Of a stretch of 64,000 bases of DNA, positions 26,101 to 37,600 are shown piece after piece (the stretch's first letter is position 1; the number at the start of each line of letters is the position of its first letter). The notes under the pieces are model-generated. The model saw nothing but the letters and a program-made list of their open reading frames with translations. It made no database searches and was not told the DNA's origin. The stretch is from Marthasterias glacialis (taxonomy: Eukaryota; Echinodermata; Asteroidea; Forcipulatida; Asteriidae): NCBI GenBank assembly GCA_911728455.2, contig OU452225.1, positions 1,971,501-2,035,500 on the forward strand. Direction: 5' to 3'. A program made the translations under genes and the position numbers.

Positions 26101-27137
26101 CTCACCATTTTTCAGAAAACGTCTTAAGTACTTCTTTATTCAGACACCCTAAAAATCCAATCCACATGCAAGGCTCTGGTCCGGGATTCGAACCGGATCC
26201 ACAGAGGTGACTGAGGCAGGAAAGAAATCACTTAGCCAACCTGGATGCCCAAAACACAATGACTGCAAAGCGCTCTGGGTTCAATTTCACATAGAGCTAA
26301 GATTGATTTTAAGATGAGTTGTCAATATCACCGTAGTGATTTGTATTGTGACATCACACTTTGCTTAGCAATTAATATACACTTAAGATAAATCTAAATT
26401 CTTTGTGAAATCGGCCCGACTGATCCTGTCTCTTCTAATTTGTCTTAATTCCTTTTCTCATTGCCCTTTTTTCTACCCAGGATGAAAAAGAGCTAGACTC
26501 CCAGACGCTGAGATCGCTCTTTGCGTCGCTCATCCAAAGTGCCAAGCCGGTTGTCTTCCACAACGGCTTAGTCGATCTGGTATTCCTCTACCAGAACCTC
26601 TACTCCAATCTACCACCTTCATCTGCCCAATTCATCGCTGACCTCTGTGAGATTTTTCCTGGGGGGCTCTTCGACACCAAATATCTTGCCGAGTTCGAGG
26701 CTCGAATGCAGGCGTCGTACTTGGAGTATGTCTTCAGGAAAAGGTGAGACTGTAGTTTAAAGGGCAGGGTACTCCCAAAGGTGAACAAGAATTTGTTTTT
26801 CAATCTTATTTGATGTGGACTAAATATTAACTGTCTCCAGACGGGTAACATTGTTGCGTCAGTGCGGCGAGGTCAGAACTTGGTTCGGTCAAAAGGTCGC
26901 ATCTTGCACACAATTTGCCCTGAGCAGCTAAGGGCAAGTTCGCGCAGAAACCATCGTCAACCAATGGTTGGTGTATGTCTAACACAGTGCGCATGCGCTT
27001 TAATATTAAAGTGCGAACAACTCTAGTCGAACTAGCATGAGCCAAATTGTGTAATGTCACCGTGCCGGCCTCCAGTAATATGTTTGCATTGTTACAAACA
27101 TGGGTCTACTCACATCTTCTTCTCCTCCGCCGATTCC

Positions 27138-27168
<31 letters not shown>

Positions 27169-30100
27169 CGTGGTTCCTGTGCAGTTTGTCATAGTTAAGA
27201 ACAAACAAATCCTGTGATAACCAGCAAAGCAACCATTGAGCGACCACTGTCAGTAGGCTGGTTCCAAATAGTTGACTAGCGTTGACTAACCATAGGTGAC
27301 TAAACAGCGTTCGGTGAAGTTAGTCGAACAATAGTTGACAATTGTCCTTGCGCGAACTTGCCCTAAGGTGGAGTGTAAAGGGAAACTTGGTGGCTAAATT
27401 TTAATTCAATTTTGGGGTGAACAAAGAAAGAAATTACTAGAACGGGAATTGAACCTGGACCCTCGCTGAGTCCTGTCCTGCAGCTTCCCAGGTTGTATCC
27501 ATATCACATACTCAGGGTGTGATCCCTGGTTATATGGCAGTTTCAGGTTGTATGGCTTCTGACTGGCACCCCCCGAACAAAGATATTGACAAAATAGGGA
27601 GACCGCCAACATTAGGGCTGGATAGCTCAGTTGGTAGAGCGTCTGTACATTAGGCCGAGGGTCGCAAGTTCAAATTCCGCTCCAGTCAATTTTTCTTTGT
27701 TCACCCAAAAATTGCTTTAAAATTTACCCAGTCAGTATCCCTTGTGGTTTGTTGCTTAGTATAGACCTTACACGTCTGACGTCATGAGTCCCAGAGAGAT
27801 GTGTACAAACAGCGCCCTCACTGAGGTCAAACCGGCCGTAAGTTTACTGTAGGAAAGCGGCTGTGCAAACCCTCTATTATACTTTTGTCTTTAAATTCAG
27901 TAAACACATTTGTTGGTCCATTTATGCTAACCCATCCAGAGTTCTTCCCTCTCTTGAAAGTTGTCTTAAATGCCCATATTTTTTATTCCGTAATAGCCAA
28001 AGAGATAATGCCCGCCTGGCGAGTTGTGGCAAGCAACATGTTTCCCTGGAGTTCTGTCACTACGACGCTGATTCACCTCATGTCGGTTACCACCACTGCA
28101 GTCTACCAGCTTCTTTCACCAACGGTGGAATACAGAAGATGGAGAAACAGGAACTGTGTGAAACATACGCTGTAAGTCTCACACTCGTCCAACCATATGT
28201 GTCTGGTACCCTGAAGTACTAGCTGAGCATATAGCACTAAGGCCATGTCCGAATGAATGGCTTCGGCAGTGGCTATGGCCGGAACGTCGAGGATTCCTAT
28301 TCTTCAATGTTCCAGCCAGCGGCCATAGCCGTAGCCGAAGTCGCTTGATTCTGACACGGCCTCACTCACATTACTACTTTATAGTGACCTGCCTGTTTTT
28401 CTACTTGCCTTAATATGGGCACACAGCAACCTCGTTCCCAGTGGTGTACAATCTCGCTGCAACATTTTTTTCATAGAATGCCTTGCTCGATCATAGCCTC
28501 TGGTTGCGTGACATTAAAATCTCCCAAAATATGGGAGATTATAATTAGTCCTGTGGCCGACCCACTCTACATGCCTGCCCCAAATGGTAGCCTGCAAAAG
28601 AGGCATCAAGCCATAGAGCAACTGGTCCCGTCTTAATCTTCTTTGATCTTTTGTCTTACTGTATATCTTTACGGTGACCATGTAAAAACATTCAATGAAT
28701 GAGGTGGGATCGCGTCAAAATCTTGCATTTGGATGTGTGTACTAAGTGCCCTACAAAAGCTTGAATGTTTTTAACAAGTGTGTGCAAAGCAGTCACTTTT
28801 GGGAGCTGATCAGCGTTGTTTTCCAGTGCTTCCCTACCAGGGGTTAGTGATGAGAGGTATGGACACGGCACGCTGCCCATGGTAGCGAGACTGGGGCACA
28901 CAGTGGTTGGCATGGAAGAAAAATCACCAAAGTATTATGTACATTTACCTCTTTCACAGACACTTGCCTAATACAAATTATAAGTTTGTAAAGTTCGGAT
29001 ATGTAAATGTGCGCTATTTTATTACTCAGAAACTCTACCCATTTTTTATTTTATTTTACACGAGCCAACTCCCCCACACCCTCCCATTTGTCTCCATCTG
29101 ATTACCTTTTTTTTTTTGGGGGGGGGTCATCTTCTTTTGACTGCACTCTGCTCCTTTCTTCACTCCTTTTCCACCTGACTGCTTCTGTTACCTTGATATA
29201 GTGAACTTGTGTTGTCATTTAGCCTTTGAGAAAGACTCTGCTAGGGTCGAAAACGTGAGGCCATTAACAATTTTGCCATTTCTACCACAGCTCACTGTGG
29301 TTGGTAAGCAGTTTGCAACAGCTTATCTATCCATCTTCTCTTTTTTTAATGCAAAAACATTTTTGCAAGTAACTTTTGAGTCTCAAAAAGAGAAATTACT
29401 CTGTCCCACCATTGTGTAATTCTTACAAACTGTTTGACATATCTGAGAATCTGAGATGGATACATTTGTTTTTCAAATGACTGTTTTCTTTCTTCATTTC
29501 TCATTTCCCAGTCTCACGGTCACTGCAAGAACGGTATCAGGTGCTCCAAGTCACATGACCCAGATGCCATCCAAGATGCAGATGATGACCGAGACGAAAG
29601 ACGGCAGAGAAAACGGAAGAGAAGGAAGCAGAAACGCCACAAGACGGAGGCTGAGGAAAACCACCCAGAGGGAACAGAGGAGGAAGGCGACGATGAAGCA
29701 AAAAAGGGTGAAAGTTCCAAGGAAGATCTCAAAACAGACGGAATGGATGTTGATGTCAAAAAAGATGTCGAAGTAGACTCTCACAGAGTATCTCCCAAAG
29801 ACACGGTGAAGCATTCAGACTCTGCTCTCGTCGAAGACAGCACAAATGGAAACAGTATCACCGCATCATCATCAAGAACATCTCCCCTGAAACTGAATAA
29901 ACAGACTGGTGGCCACAGAGCCGGATATGACGCCTTCATGACAGGCTTCACCATGGCAACACTTGCCTCAGAGCTAAGCCAACGGGGCTCCAAGACACCC
30001 AAATCAGAGAAACAAGCGAGTCAGTTCCTGGAGGCTTTTTGTCTTGGGGACTTCAAGAATAAACTCTTCTTGAGCGCCAAGCCTGTACCTCTGGTGATTG

Positions 30101-30174
30101 TCAAGAGTAGCTTTGCAAAGACCTCCCAAAATCACAGGGATAAAATGAGCCGACTCGGACTGAACCAATCCTAG
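22959..30174 (+). CDS. TOE1: TOE1, DEDD-family 3' exonuclease (5 exons, 518 aa)
   Basis: Target of EGR1 protein 1, a nuclear/Cajal-body deadenylase that trims the 3' tails of snRNAs and other small RNAs in vertebrates. Five exons join into 518 codons (human 510). Landmarks: catalytic Asp37 and Glu39 in [23 protein letters not shown] (Asp184) and FDTKY (Asp217) of the RNase D-like fold, [17 protein letters not shown], a CCCH zinc finger C294-x8-C303-x5-C309-x3-H313 split across exons 4 and 5, an arginine/lysine NLS at about 329-342, a long acidic low-complexity part, and the conserved C-terminal [12 protein letters not shown] plus [13 protein letters not shown]. It is divergent from MUTYH and converges on NASP. 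A 1.36-kb transposon sits in intron 1. Confidence 0.97.
23525..23710 (+). other. Short ORF at a perfect TISU motif inside the transposon
   Basis: An E2F-like GCGCCAAA (23512-23519) is followed by CAACATGGCGGC (23521-23532), which fits the TISU/YY1 consensus SAASATGGCGGC. Its ATG opens 61 codons ([19 protein letters not shown], then [20 protein letters not shown]). The protein is not recognised. The arrangement resembles a captured promoter plus first coding exon. Confidence 0.45.
24030..24335. repeat. TCATAATTATGA/GAGTTA palindromic low-complexity stretch
   Basis: Many variants of AAGTCATAATTATGAGTTA in both orientations over about 300 bp, inside the transposon at 23327-24681. Confidence 0.85.
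25335..25635 (+). CDS. TOE1: TOE1 exon 2
   Basis: 301 bp; the first base completes Lys52, then 100 codons from SMEDRYQSL through [27 protein letters not shown] and [17 protein letters not shown] to SEK. Acceptor ATCAAATCCAG, donor GTAAAT. The motif order is the same as in human TOE1. Confidence 0.96.
25785..26035 (+). repeat. Dispersed repeat shared with 28672-28890
   Basis: Both copies in TOE1 introns read GGTGACCATGTAAAAACA, GTCAAAAT..TTGCATTT, GTTAGTGATGAGAGGTAT and CATGGTAGCGAGACTGGG in the same order. Confidence 0.75.
26170..26255 (-). mobile_element. tRNA-like SINE head
   Basis: The minus strand reads GGTTGGCTAAGTG (box A-like) and GGTTCGAATCCCGGACC (box B), but the middle does not fold as a tRNA. 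Probably a SINE remnant in TOE1 intron 2. Confidence 0.5.
26280..26415 (+). repeat. Palindromic MITE-like repeat, copy 2
   Basis: Ends CAATTTCACATAGAG / CTTTGTGAAATCGG; the interior matches 12488-12625 and 63625-63770. Confidence 0.75.
26481..26743 (+). CDS. TOE1: TOE1 exon 3 (second half of the nuclease core)
   Basis: Phase 0 start at acceptor TTTTCTACCCAG; 87 codons plus two bases. Encodes [36 protein letters not shown] and YLEYVFRK, with Asp184 and Asp217. Donor GTGAGA. Confidence 0.97.
26932..27363. mobile_element. PIF/Harbinger-like MITE, TIR GGGCAAGTTCGCGC, TSD TAA
   Basis: The left end TAA-GGGCAAGTTCGCGCAG and right end TGCGCGAACTTGCCC-TAA are inverted, with TAA on both outer sides. 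A relative with GGCCAAGTTCGCAC ends and TAA flanks is at 35025-35155. The 3-bp TWA target and GG start fit PIF/Harbinger elements. Contains a long poly(T) run. Confidence 0.75.
27395..27770. mobile_element. SINE family C, inverted pair with tRNA-like head at 27613-27688
   Basis: A minus-strand piece (TTCAATTTTGGGGTGAACAA at 27403) and a plus-strand copy (GGCTGGATAGCTCAGTTGGT, then GTTCAAATTCC) share the TTTGTTCACCC tail. The acceptor stem pairs well, but the anticodon loop lacks U33 and the T stem has two mismatches, so this is a SINE rather than a tRNA gene. Confidence 0.7.
27997..28171 (+). CDS. TOE1: TOE1 exon 4
   Basis: First base completes Ser240, then 58 codons including [11 protein letters not shown] and QELCETYA, the first cysteine of the CCCH finger. 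Acceptor ATTCCGTAATAG, donor GTAAGT. Confidence 0.94.
28241..28361. mobile_element. MITE, GGCCATGTCCGAAT ends
   Basis: Inverted ends GGCCATGTCCGAATGAATGG... / ...TTGATTCTGACACGGCC, with an inner GGCTATGGCCGG..CCATAGCC. A relative with TAA flanks is at 31145-31262. Confidence 0.7.
28672..28890 (+). repeat. Dispersed repeat, second copy of 25785-26035
   Basis: Same phrases in the same order as the copy in TOE1 intron 2; here it is in intron 4. Confidence 0.75.
29222..29320 (+). repeat. Dispersed GACTCTGCTAGGGTC motif, copy 3
   Basis: GCCTTTGAGAAAGACTCTGC then TAGGGTCGAAAACGTGAGGC and the GGTTGGTAAGCAG tail, in TOE1 intron 4. Confidence 0.75.
29512..30174 (+). CDS. TOE1: TOE1 exon 5 (zinc finger, NLS, C-terminus)
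   Basis: Phase 0 start at TCATTTCCCAG; 220 codons and TAG. It completes the CCCH finger ([15 protein letters not shown]), then the [15 protein letters not shown], a Glu/Asp/Lys-rich linker, and the conserved block [18 protein letters not shown] near the end. Confidence 0.96.
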   Translation, partial: SHGHCKNGIRCSKSHDPDAIQDADDDRDERRQRKRKRRKQKRHKTEAEENHPEGTEEEGDDEAKKGESSKEDLKTDGMDVDVKKDVEVDSHRVSPKDTVKHSDSALVEDSTNGNSITASSSRTSPLKLNKQTGGHRAGYDAFMTGFTMATLASELSQRGSKTPKSEKQASQFLEAFCLGDFKNKLFLSAKPVPLVIVKSSFAKTSQNHRDKMSRLGLNQS

Positions 30175-30200
30175 TGGAATATTCTTGCAGGGGTTTCCCT

Positions 30201-30380
30201 CAAAGGAGGATTGCCGTCATGATCACATCAGGCCTGTGGCTGTCCAGTTACTGTTCATGCATGCACTGGCCATAGATCTGATACTTATGGCGCAGGCGTG
30301 CATGCAGTGACTGGATGAGAGTTCATAATTCCATGTACAGCCACAGGCCTGCTATGATCATGACGACAGTGCCCCTTTAA
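30201..30380. mobile_element. MITE in the TOE1 3' region
   Basis: Inverted ends CAAAGGAGGATTGCCGTCAT / ATGACGACAGTGCCCCTTTAA and the inner pair AGGCCTGTGGCTGT / ACAGCCACAGGCCT. Related to 8902-9120. If transcribed it would form a stem in the TOE1 3' UTR. Confidence 0.75.
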
Positions 30381-31144
30381 GTGTTCTGTCTCACTAGCTG
30401 GTCACACTAGTGAACCAGACTTTGTGAGCAGTCCACAAGATTTTTCACTAGTCTGCACGTATTTTTTAACCAAGTCTCTTTTTTTTCCCAACAAATGTTC
30501 TATTCTTTTCTTTCAACAAATACGCTAGTTACTAGTAGTACTACTTAGCTGGTGCAGTTTCTTGCTGTGTGTTAAATCACATGGTAAAACCACATCATGG
30601 ACTAAACAAAATATGTAAATGCCTGCTAGAAAATATCTGTTTTTTGTCAACTTAGTAATCATTTTTCATGTTATAAGTACGTCATTTTCACTTGTGGTTT
30701 TCCTGATTTAAAAGCTTCTGTAAGTGAAATTCAACATTTTTTCCACACATTTATTGGACTGGACCGGTTAGACTTTAAATGGAAGTGTTTTGACTCGCCT
30801 GCCATTGTTTTCGCAAGCAGTCAAACTTTATCTTTTATTTCTACTGTGATGTTTTCTTCAGAAGAGATTTTGTTTACGAGATAAAGCTTCATACAAGGTT
30901 GAAGTTACTGCAATGCAGTTTACGTTTGTTCCTATCATTGGAAAAGAACCCAGACAATTCTGAGCTCAGTTTCTGTGACTGTCTGTTGGTGCAAGCCCTC
31001 TATGCCTGCGGTGGACAAGTTTTATCTGTGGCGTGCCCATATGGGAAAATAACCAGATTAGCAAATGGGTTATAGCTGAAGATTACCATACAGATAAAAT
31101 GGTAGGGCGTCTGAATATTCCTCACTGCAAATACTTGCAAATAA

Positions 31145-31262
31145 GGCTGTATCCGAATTGGCGGCTACGGCTATAGCTGTTGCCAAGGGTGTCGCCAAGG
31201 AAGTCCTATACTTCAGTGCATGATGCGGCGATTCAGCCGTAGCCGCTAATTTGGGCACTGCT
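31145..31262. mobile_element. MITE with TAA target duplication
   Basis: TAA-GGCTGTATCCGAATTGGCGG at the left, AGCCGCTAATTTGGGCACTGCT-TAA at the right. Same family as 28241-28361. Confidence 0.75.
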
Positions 31263-34070
31263 TAATTTCACACATAGCATTCTCTGGGTTGTAATTTCTA
31301 TGGTTTCTATCAATGTTGTTACAAGCAGGCGTGGGATGTCTCCGGATTTTCTCAAAATTTTCTTGAAAGAAGTAAGGCAGTCACCGAAGGGATAGAGAAA
31401 TAGTCCACGTTGTGTCCAAACCTGTAGTTTTGTATTTCTGGTGATGCACGGAGTCTGTAAACCTCCTGAATTGTAACATCTGGGAGGTTCCGGGTCTAGA
31501 ATAAGGGGGAACCCAGGCCTGCAAGCCATTTTCAGGAATGTTCACGTTCTTCAAATCTCATCTCTGTACAAGACCTGGAAGTTTCAAGACCTGGAAGTCT
31601 CAAGACCTTTGTGGATCTGGTGGCCCCTATACCAAAGTCTTGGTCACGGAAGGGCTGATCTTCACCTCCCCTCAAAAAAATAAATTCTTGTCTCAGACAG
31701 GCCGACTTCAAAACTGCAACGCCGATTTCCATGGAAAAGAAACAATGTCAGTTAGATTCCCCCTTTACAGGGGTGAGATTGGATGAAGGTGCAAATTCCT
31801 GAAAAATTGCAATCAAAACCCATTCACATACTAAGTACAGCCCTGTCCCCTTAGTGTCAAGTAGTCAAAAAGATAAGGGGAGTTTCTTGGGGCGAGACGT
31901 TTCAGACTTTTATCTGAATTCAGACTTTTTTTGTTTGTCTGCATGGTTAAAAAAGGTTTGTTTTCAGACGTAAAGAAACCATGCTCGTTGATCTACTTCT
32001 CTAAGTGCTGAGGATGACGTTTCCAAAAATTCCTTGAAATCTTCAATTCCAGGGGTTAACAAAATAGGGAAATGTCATCATTTCAACAAACCGTCTGAAA
32101 TTTAAAGCCTAGTTTCAGACTGTTTTGTAAGTGGTGACCCCACACCCTCAAGTTTCAGACAAACATTTCATACAAAGAGCAAATCTCACACAATCATCCT
32201 TTCAATCGATAGCTTTATTTTTTAACTGAACTATTTTTTTTCTGTAACAGTTTTTTTTTTTTTTATAGTTTAAACGTATGTTACACAACAAAGTTGTGTC
32301 AAATAACAGTGTATGGAATGCAAATACATGTACAAAAAAGGCTGTATGATGTACTCTTGGTGAAATTAAGCAGTAGGGAATGGTGATAAGAAATATGTGT
32401 ACCTTAGCATGAGGTCTTAAGAGAAATTAGGACCTAACTGCAGACTCCAAGCGATGCAAGCTTGTTTACCACTTGAAATCAACATGAAAAACAAACAACT
32501 GTTCTTTTTTTTTGATAATCTTCCTTTTTTTTTTTTTGGTGTCTACCACACAAAAAAGGAAAGCAAATGTATTTTTTGCCCACCACTAAATTCCCGAGCC
32601 ATAATCCCACATGTGACATCCTGGGCTTAAGAAGATGCTTTTAATAGATTGTCACCATTAACCCTAACTCTTTTAGTTTTTTTTCCTTCTTTATCTAGTC
32701 AAATGCATTGTGGGATGTCCTGCACCAGTGTCTTCTGCCATTACTGGGCTGCAAATAACCCCCAGCATTTATTTCGTTTTTAGTGCACCACTGGCATCTT
32801 TGATCAATGATGTTGGTGCAAATTTACAAAACACCTCAGCGTTCCCGACCTAAAGCCTACGCCTAAATGCGGGCGTTCCAGCAATGGCGGAAGACACTAG
32901 TACAAAACATTAAATTTTGCTAAAATGGATTGGTTTTACACTTGCAACCTTTAACACAGTTGCTAAGTTTTCCCCTTACCATTTAAGACTGTTGTTTTTG
33001 CAAACATATGACAAGGCTTCAAAAGTTACGCAGAAAAAAGTTACAAAATACTGAGCCGAAATTCAACATGAACAATAATTTCCAACACAATTGGCAATAT
33101 ACATAACAGTTTGTGATCTGTAAATCATTCATTTATGGAATATATTTTGAGATTTGTTTATGTCGATACGAGAATTTATAAACTTGATACTTTTTCAGAA
33201 AGATAAATGATTTACAATCGACAACAATGCTCATAGCACAAAAAACTCTGTTTACTCTTTTTTTTAGCCAAAACAAGTTTAGAGATGATTTTACTTAAAG
33301 GTAGTGTCTTGCCGTTTTCCTTGGACAGTTTGATGCATCAAATTGTTACACCTGTGACCTGTGACCTGTGACCTTGTTCTATAACTGGTGATGTAGGATG
33401 GGTTCCCCCAGTATCGCAATACTTTTCTCGATCAAAATAAAAGTTGTTCACACACCTTTGTGAAGTGTCCCGTTATTGTTGTTGATGTATTACTTTTTAA
33501 CTTTGACATTAAATAATATTCCGCTTGCGGTGTGATTAAATTTATCTACAATGTCTCCGAAAATGCGCATGCATGTAGTGTAAAATCGGACATGGGTTCT
33601 ATTATCGGGTTAATCGGAAATGGTTTTGTCCAACAGCCTGAACAGCACTATTCTCTGCAGTAGTAATGGAGCTACATGTAAATTGCATCGTAGTGGGGAA
33701 AAATGTTACACTTCCCAGCAGATGGCAAAATTGTAATCTTTACAGCATTTATTTTTTAGGATGCCAGAATTTTTTTAGAAAACCCCTGTGCTCTATTGTT
33801 GACTGATCCGACTAAGTTGGAGAATTGCACATACTGGCAGTGCACTTCACATCGCACGCCGATATTTTTGTATTAAGTTTCTAGTCTTTTTTTGGACGCC
33901 GTACAACATTTTACAATTTTTGACACAAGTTTCTCTTTCAAGTGAAACAGGATCTAGACACGGGTGTTTCAGACGACAGAACAACATTTAAGTTAAAATT
34001 TTAAATGATATGATGGTAGGTTTGACAGGCATGGTCAAAACAAATTGTCATTTTTTTTTATCATAAGTGT

Positions 34071-34076
34071 TTTATT
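34071..34076 (-). terminator. Candidate NASP poly(A) signal
   Basis: TTTATT on the plus strand reads AATAAA on the minus strand, 552 nt past the NASP stop codon. No functional evidence. Confidence 0.5.
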
Positions 34077-34627
34077 TTAACAACTATACAAGGAATTATT
34101 ATTTTTTTCACTGGACAAAAGTTCTTGGTTTCCAATGACCTGATTGAAAATCGCCAGGGTTTTCGGCAACACAAAAAGAGAAAACTGTCAACACCATGAT
34201 AAGGGATGACCCAATAATATGGAAGTGACTATTATGCAGCAATCGCACCGATGCTTTAGCCAAGATGGATTCCACATTTTGAGCAATCGGCTGGTCACAG
34301 GTAGAAGAGCTTGACGCACCAAACTGTCCAAGGAATTTCTCGAAATAACACAATAAAGTTGCAAATAAAGAACATGAAAGCCTACAAATATTTGTTATAT
34401 ATACAAATCAGACTGCACAGTCAAAAGACGTAACCGAGTAGACTACAGCAGTTAAACCTTAAATAATGTAAACAACTTAACTATTGTGTGAGGTTTTTTT
34501 GATTTTTTTTTTTTTTTTTTGGTAAGATGTACAAATGGAAGTATCACAATGGTTGTTTGAAATCATTTCAGGTCAGAGAATGTGAATGTTTTTTTCCTTC
34601 CCTCTTAGAGAAAAATATCGTTGGCAT

Positions 34628-34696
34628 TTATGTTTCCATGACGGCGGGTTCGCTGGTACCGTTTGATGTCGTCTCAACTTGTTTGACCTTGATTTC
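34628..34696 (-). CDS. NASP: NASP exon 15 (C-terminus)
   Basis: 22 codons [22 protein letters not shown] and TAA, acceptor TCCACAAAACAG, phase 0. Little similarity is expected this close to the end. The phase match and lack of an alternative stop support it. Confidence 0.8.
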   Translation of the reverse strand, partial: EIKVKQVETTSNGTSEPAVMET

Positions 34697-37600
34697 CTGT
34701 TTTGTGGAGAAGAACGATTAAAGATTTTTTAACAACGTCCTGATTAATTTACAATTCTTCGCTGGGTTTTTAGCAAGAGATTTGTGTGCGCAGGAAATAG
34801 GTAAATTGCAGAGCGCCCTCTACAGTTTCCCAGGAGAGGACATTTTTGCAGTTTAAAATGGGAAAAAGTTGACAAGTTTTGGTCCTTACACAGCGCCTGC
34901 TGCACGTCCCCAATCGTATAAGTTTGTTCACGGTTAGCAAAGCAACACGGTAAGATTTTTCAGTGTTTATGTTACAAGATGGTATATTTTGTGAGGCTGG
35001 TGAATGCGTCTCAAATTCACGTAAGGCCAAGTTCGCACAAGGACCTTTTGCCGACTAGAGGTCGACATTGCCTGGTACCCAACACGTGTTTTTGAGCATG
35101 AGTACCAGTTAATATCAGCCGCTAGTCGACAACTGGTCCTTGTGCGAACTTGGCCTAAGCTATTTTAAGTTCCCAAACTGCGCCATTAGCCTTTTTGAGA
35201 TATGGTGGACACATTACTGTGACACTATTAGGTTTGGGTAAATTTGTCTGTAAACACCCAAACAATGCACTCCTATAGTGTCTATCATATCTCAAAAAAG
35301 GCTAATTGAGTTGCGAGTGTGATGTTTTTCAATTAACCTTTTTGGGAAGATGGCCTCTTGGAAGATGGGTAAACTGTAAAGGGCGCACTGTGTTGTGAAT
35401 CGCCCATATTGACTGGACACAAAATAACGGCAACCAGCCAAAATGACACGTAATTTACATAGATGTGACTGGTACCCTAAGATTGGGATGCAAGCGTGTC
35501 ACAATGCTTGCAACAGCTTCGCCAAGATCATTAGTCTAAGAAAATTAATGCAGGAATGAGAGCGGATGGAAATGCAAAATCCACGAAACACCGGTGGAGG
35601 GTTTGGTGGCTACCAACCACGCCATAATCCATCTCAATGGCAGCATTCTGTGCTTGTAATGTAGATGGGGCAAGCTTCTTGGTGTAGTCAAAATACAGTA
35701 CATGTACTATGTTAAGGCTTTACAAGGGCCTGGATGTATGTAAATGACATTAAAAAAAAAATTCATTAAAATTTGTTTTACAACAGATTTTCTTCCCTGT
35801 TGATGTGGTTCTGCCAAACTTTTGAGGCCGATCTCATAATTTTCTACTTACCGGTTTCCCTGATGAATGCTCAGTGTCTCCGTTAGGGACTATCTTCTCA
35901 GAGGAGTTGTTGACACCGTTGATGCCGTTTGGTGCAGTGGCGTCTCCACCCCCTTCCTCTGATCGGCTCTTCTTCCCTGCGCTCTCCTTGTCTGCCTCCT
36001 CCTCTGACTTCCTCTGCTGACGTAAAGGTCATCGGCGGGTCAGTCAAAGGTCAGGGTTTATAGGTAGAGGTCAAAAGTCACGGGCCAAGAGGGTCCAGAT
36101 TTCGGTCAGTAAAGGTTGGATATTTACAAACACATTATTTTAATTGCAAAAAAGAGGAAATGGCCAAGCATATTTGACTTTGAACAGTGTTTTTCAGTTT
36201 TCTATTGGCACGCTTTGAAAAAAAAAAATGGGAAGTCATCAGATCAGCTGAAAAGTTATATGCTTGTATTTATAAATCGTCTCGGTCAGACATGGTTTTT
36301 AAGGTTACGAGGGAGGGATGTGATCATGGGTTTAGACATACAAGATATTTCTGTCACCTTACTTTTTTTATTACAAGCATAAGGTGATGGATATAAATGG
36401 GTCATTTGGGGTCAGACATAGGGTAAGAGGTCATGAACTTACCTTTCTGTGTACGAGATGTGAAACATCGTCTGGTTTCGCATCAGGAACTTTTCTTACT
36501 GCAATCTATACAGAGAGACAAATGGAAGTAGACACTTGAGACGAAGGTAGCTCTCTGACAATACCTTTTTTATTTTTTTAAACAGCAGGGGTGGGAGATA
36601 AGTACCACGGCACAAAGCTTACACTGGACTGAAGGCCCCAGGCCGGTGGGCCGGTGTTTTTAGCACCGGGCCAGTAAACTCACAAATGAACAAGTCCGGC
36701 GGTCTTCTGTTTTTTAACTAATCAATTACTTCTCTTTTAGCCTTTGAGAAAAACTCTGCTAGGGTCGAAACGTAAGGCCATGAACAATTTTTCGCAATTA
36801 TACGACAGGTCCTTTTGGCTGGGTAAGCAGTTTGCAACAGCAATTTTTTTTTTTTTTTTTTAGTTTTTAATTAAGTAACAATAATTCACTGTAAATCGTT
36901 AGTACAAAATAACTATGTTCAAATGTTGACTTTCAGTCTGATGAATTCAATTGCTTGTTCAAATCAAAACAGTTTATATGTTTAAACTATGCCGACAGTT
37001 TTTTTCTCATCTTGTAAAAACATTTCTGGTTCCGTAAAAATGTTGTGGTCTTGTGGATTTTTCCCCCCAAATTAGAGCCCGGACTACCCAAGATATTCTA
37101 CTTACAGGTTTGGCTTGGGCAGATGAACTGCAGGGTGCAAACCCAGACGACGATGATGAGGATGATGCTCCGAGGTCCTGAATATAAAAAAAGTCATTTC
37201 TTGACATTGCGCTATTAACATTAAACATTGTTATTTTTAGACGTACACCATACTTACAATCCACACTTAACAGGAAATCTAGCCCACCACCCCAATTTTT
37301 TATTTTTTTTATTTTTTTTATAGTTTATCATTCCAAATGATCAGGAAAAACAAGTGTTGTTATAGACTTACAAATTTGGTGGAGGCAGATGTTTTAGCTT
37401 GTCCAGCAGCTGTTTCCGCTGAATTCTTTTCAGCTTTGGCATCTTCAATCTGTCAACAGCAACAAATATTGTCTTTATTTAATAACAAAGCCATTTATAT
37501 AGACCATGTGACCTTTGACATCACACGTTTACAAAAGAGCCACAGAGCCTGGATTTCCTGCAGGCACAATTTGTACACAGCTCCATGGAAGAAAACATGA

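Larger units (their letters stand above)
30175..33460 (+). other. TOE1 3' UTR and downstream DNA
   Basis: No coding exon seen. AATAAA occurs at 31679-31684 and 33436-33441, giving candidate 3' UTRs of about 1.5 or 3.3 kb. The region holds MITEs at 30201-30380 and 31145-31262 and a short triplicate of TGTGACC near 33352-33374. Which poly(A) site is used cannot be told from sequence. Confidence 0.5.

Noticed and set aside
27613-27688. Possible tRNA gene (GGCTGGATAGCTCAGTTGGT...)
   Set aside because: The acceptor and D stems pair, but the anticodon loop lacks U33 and the T stem has two mismatches. The flanks match a SINE tail, so it is a SINE head.
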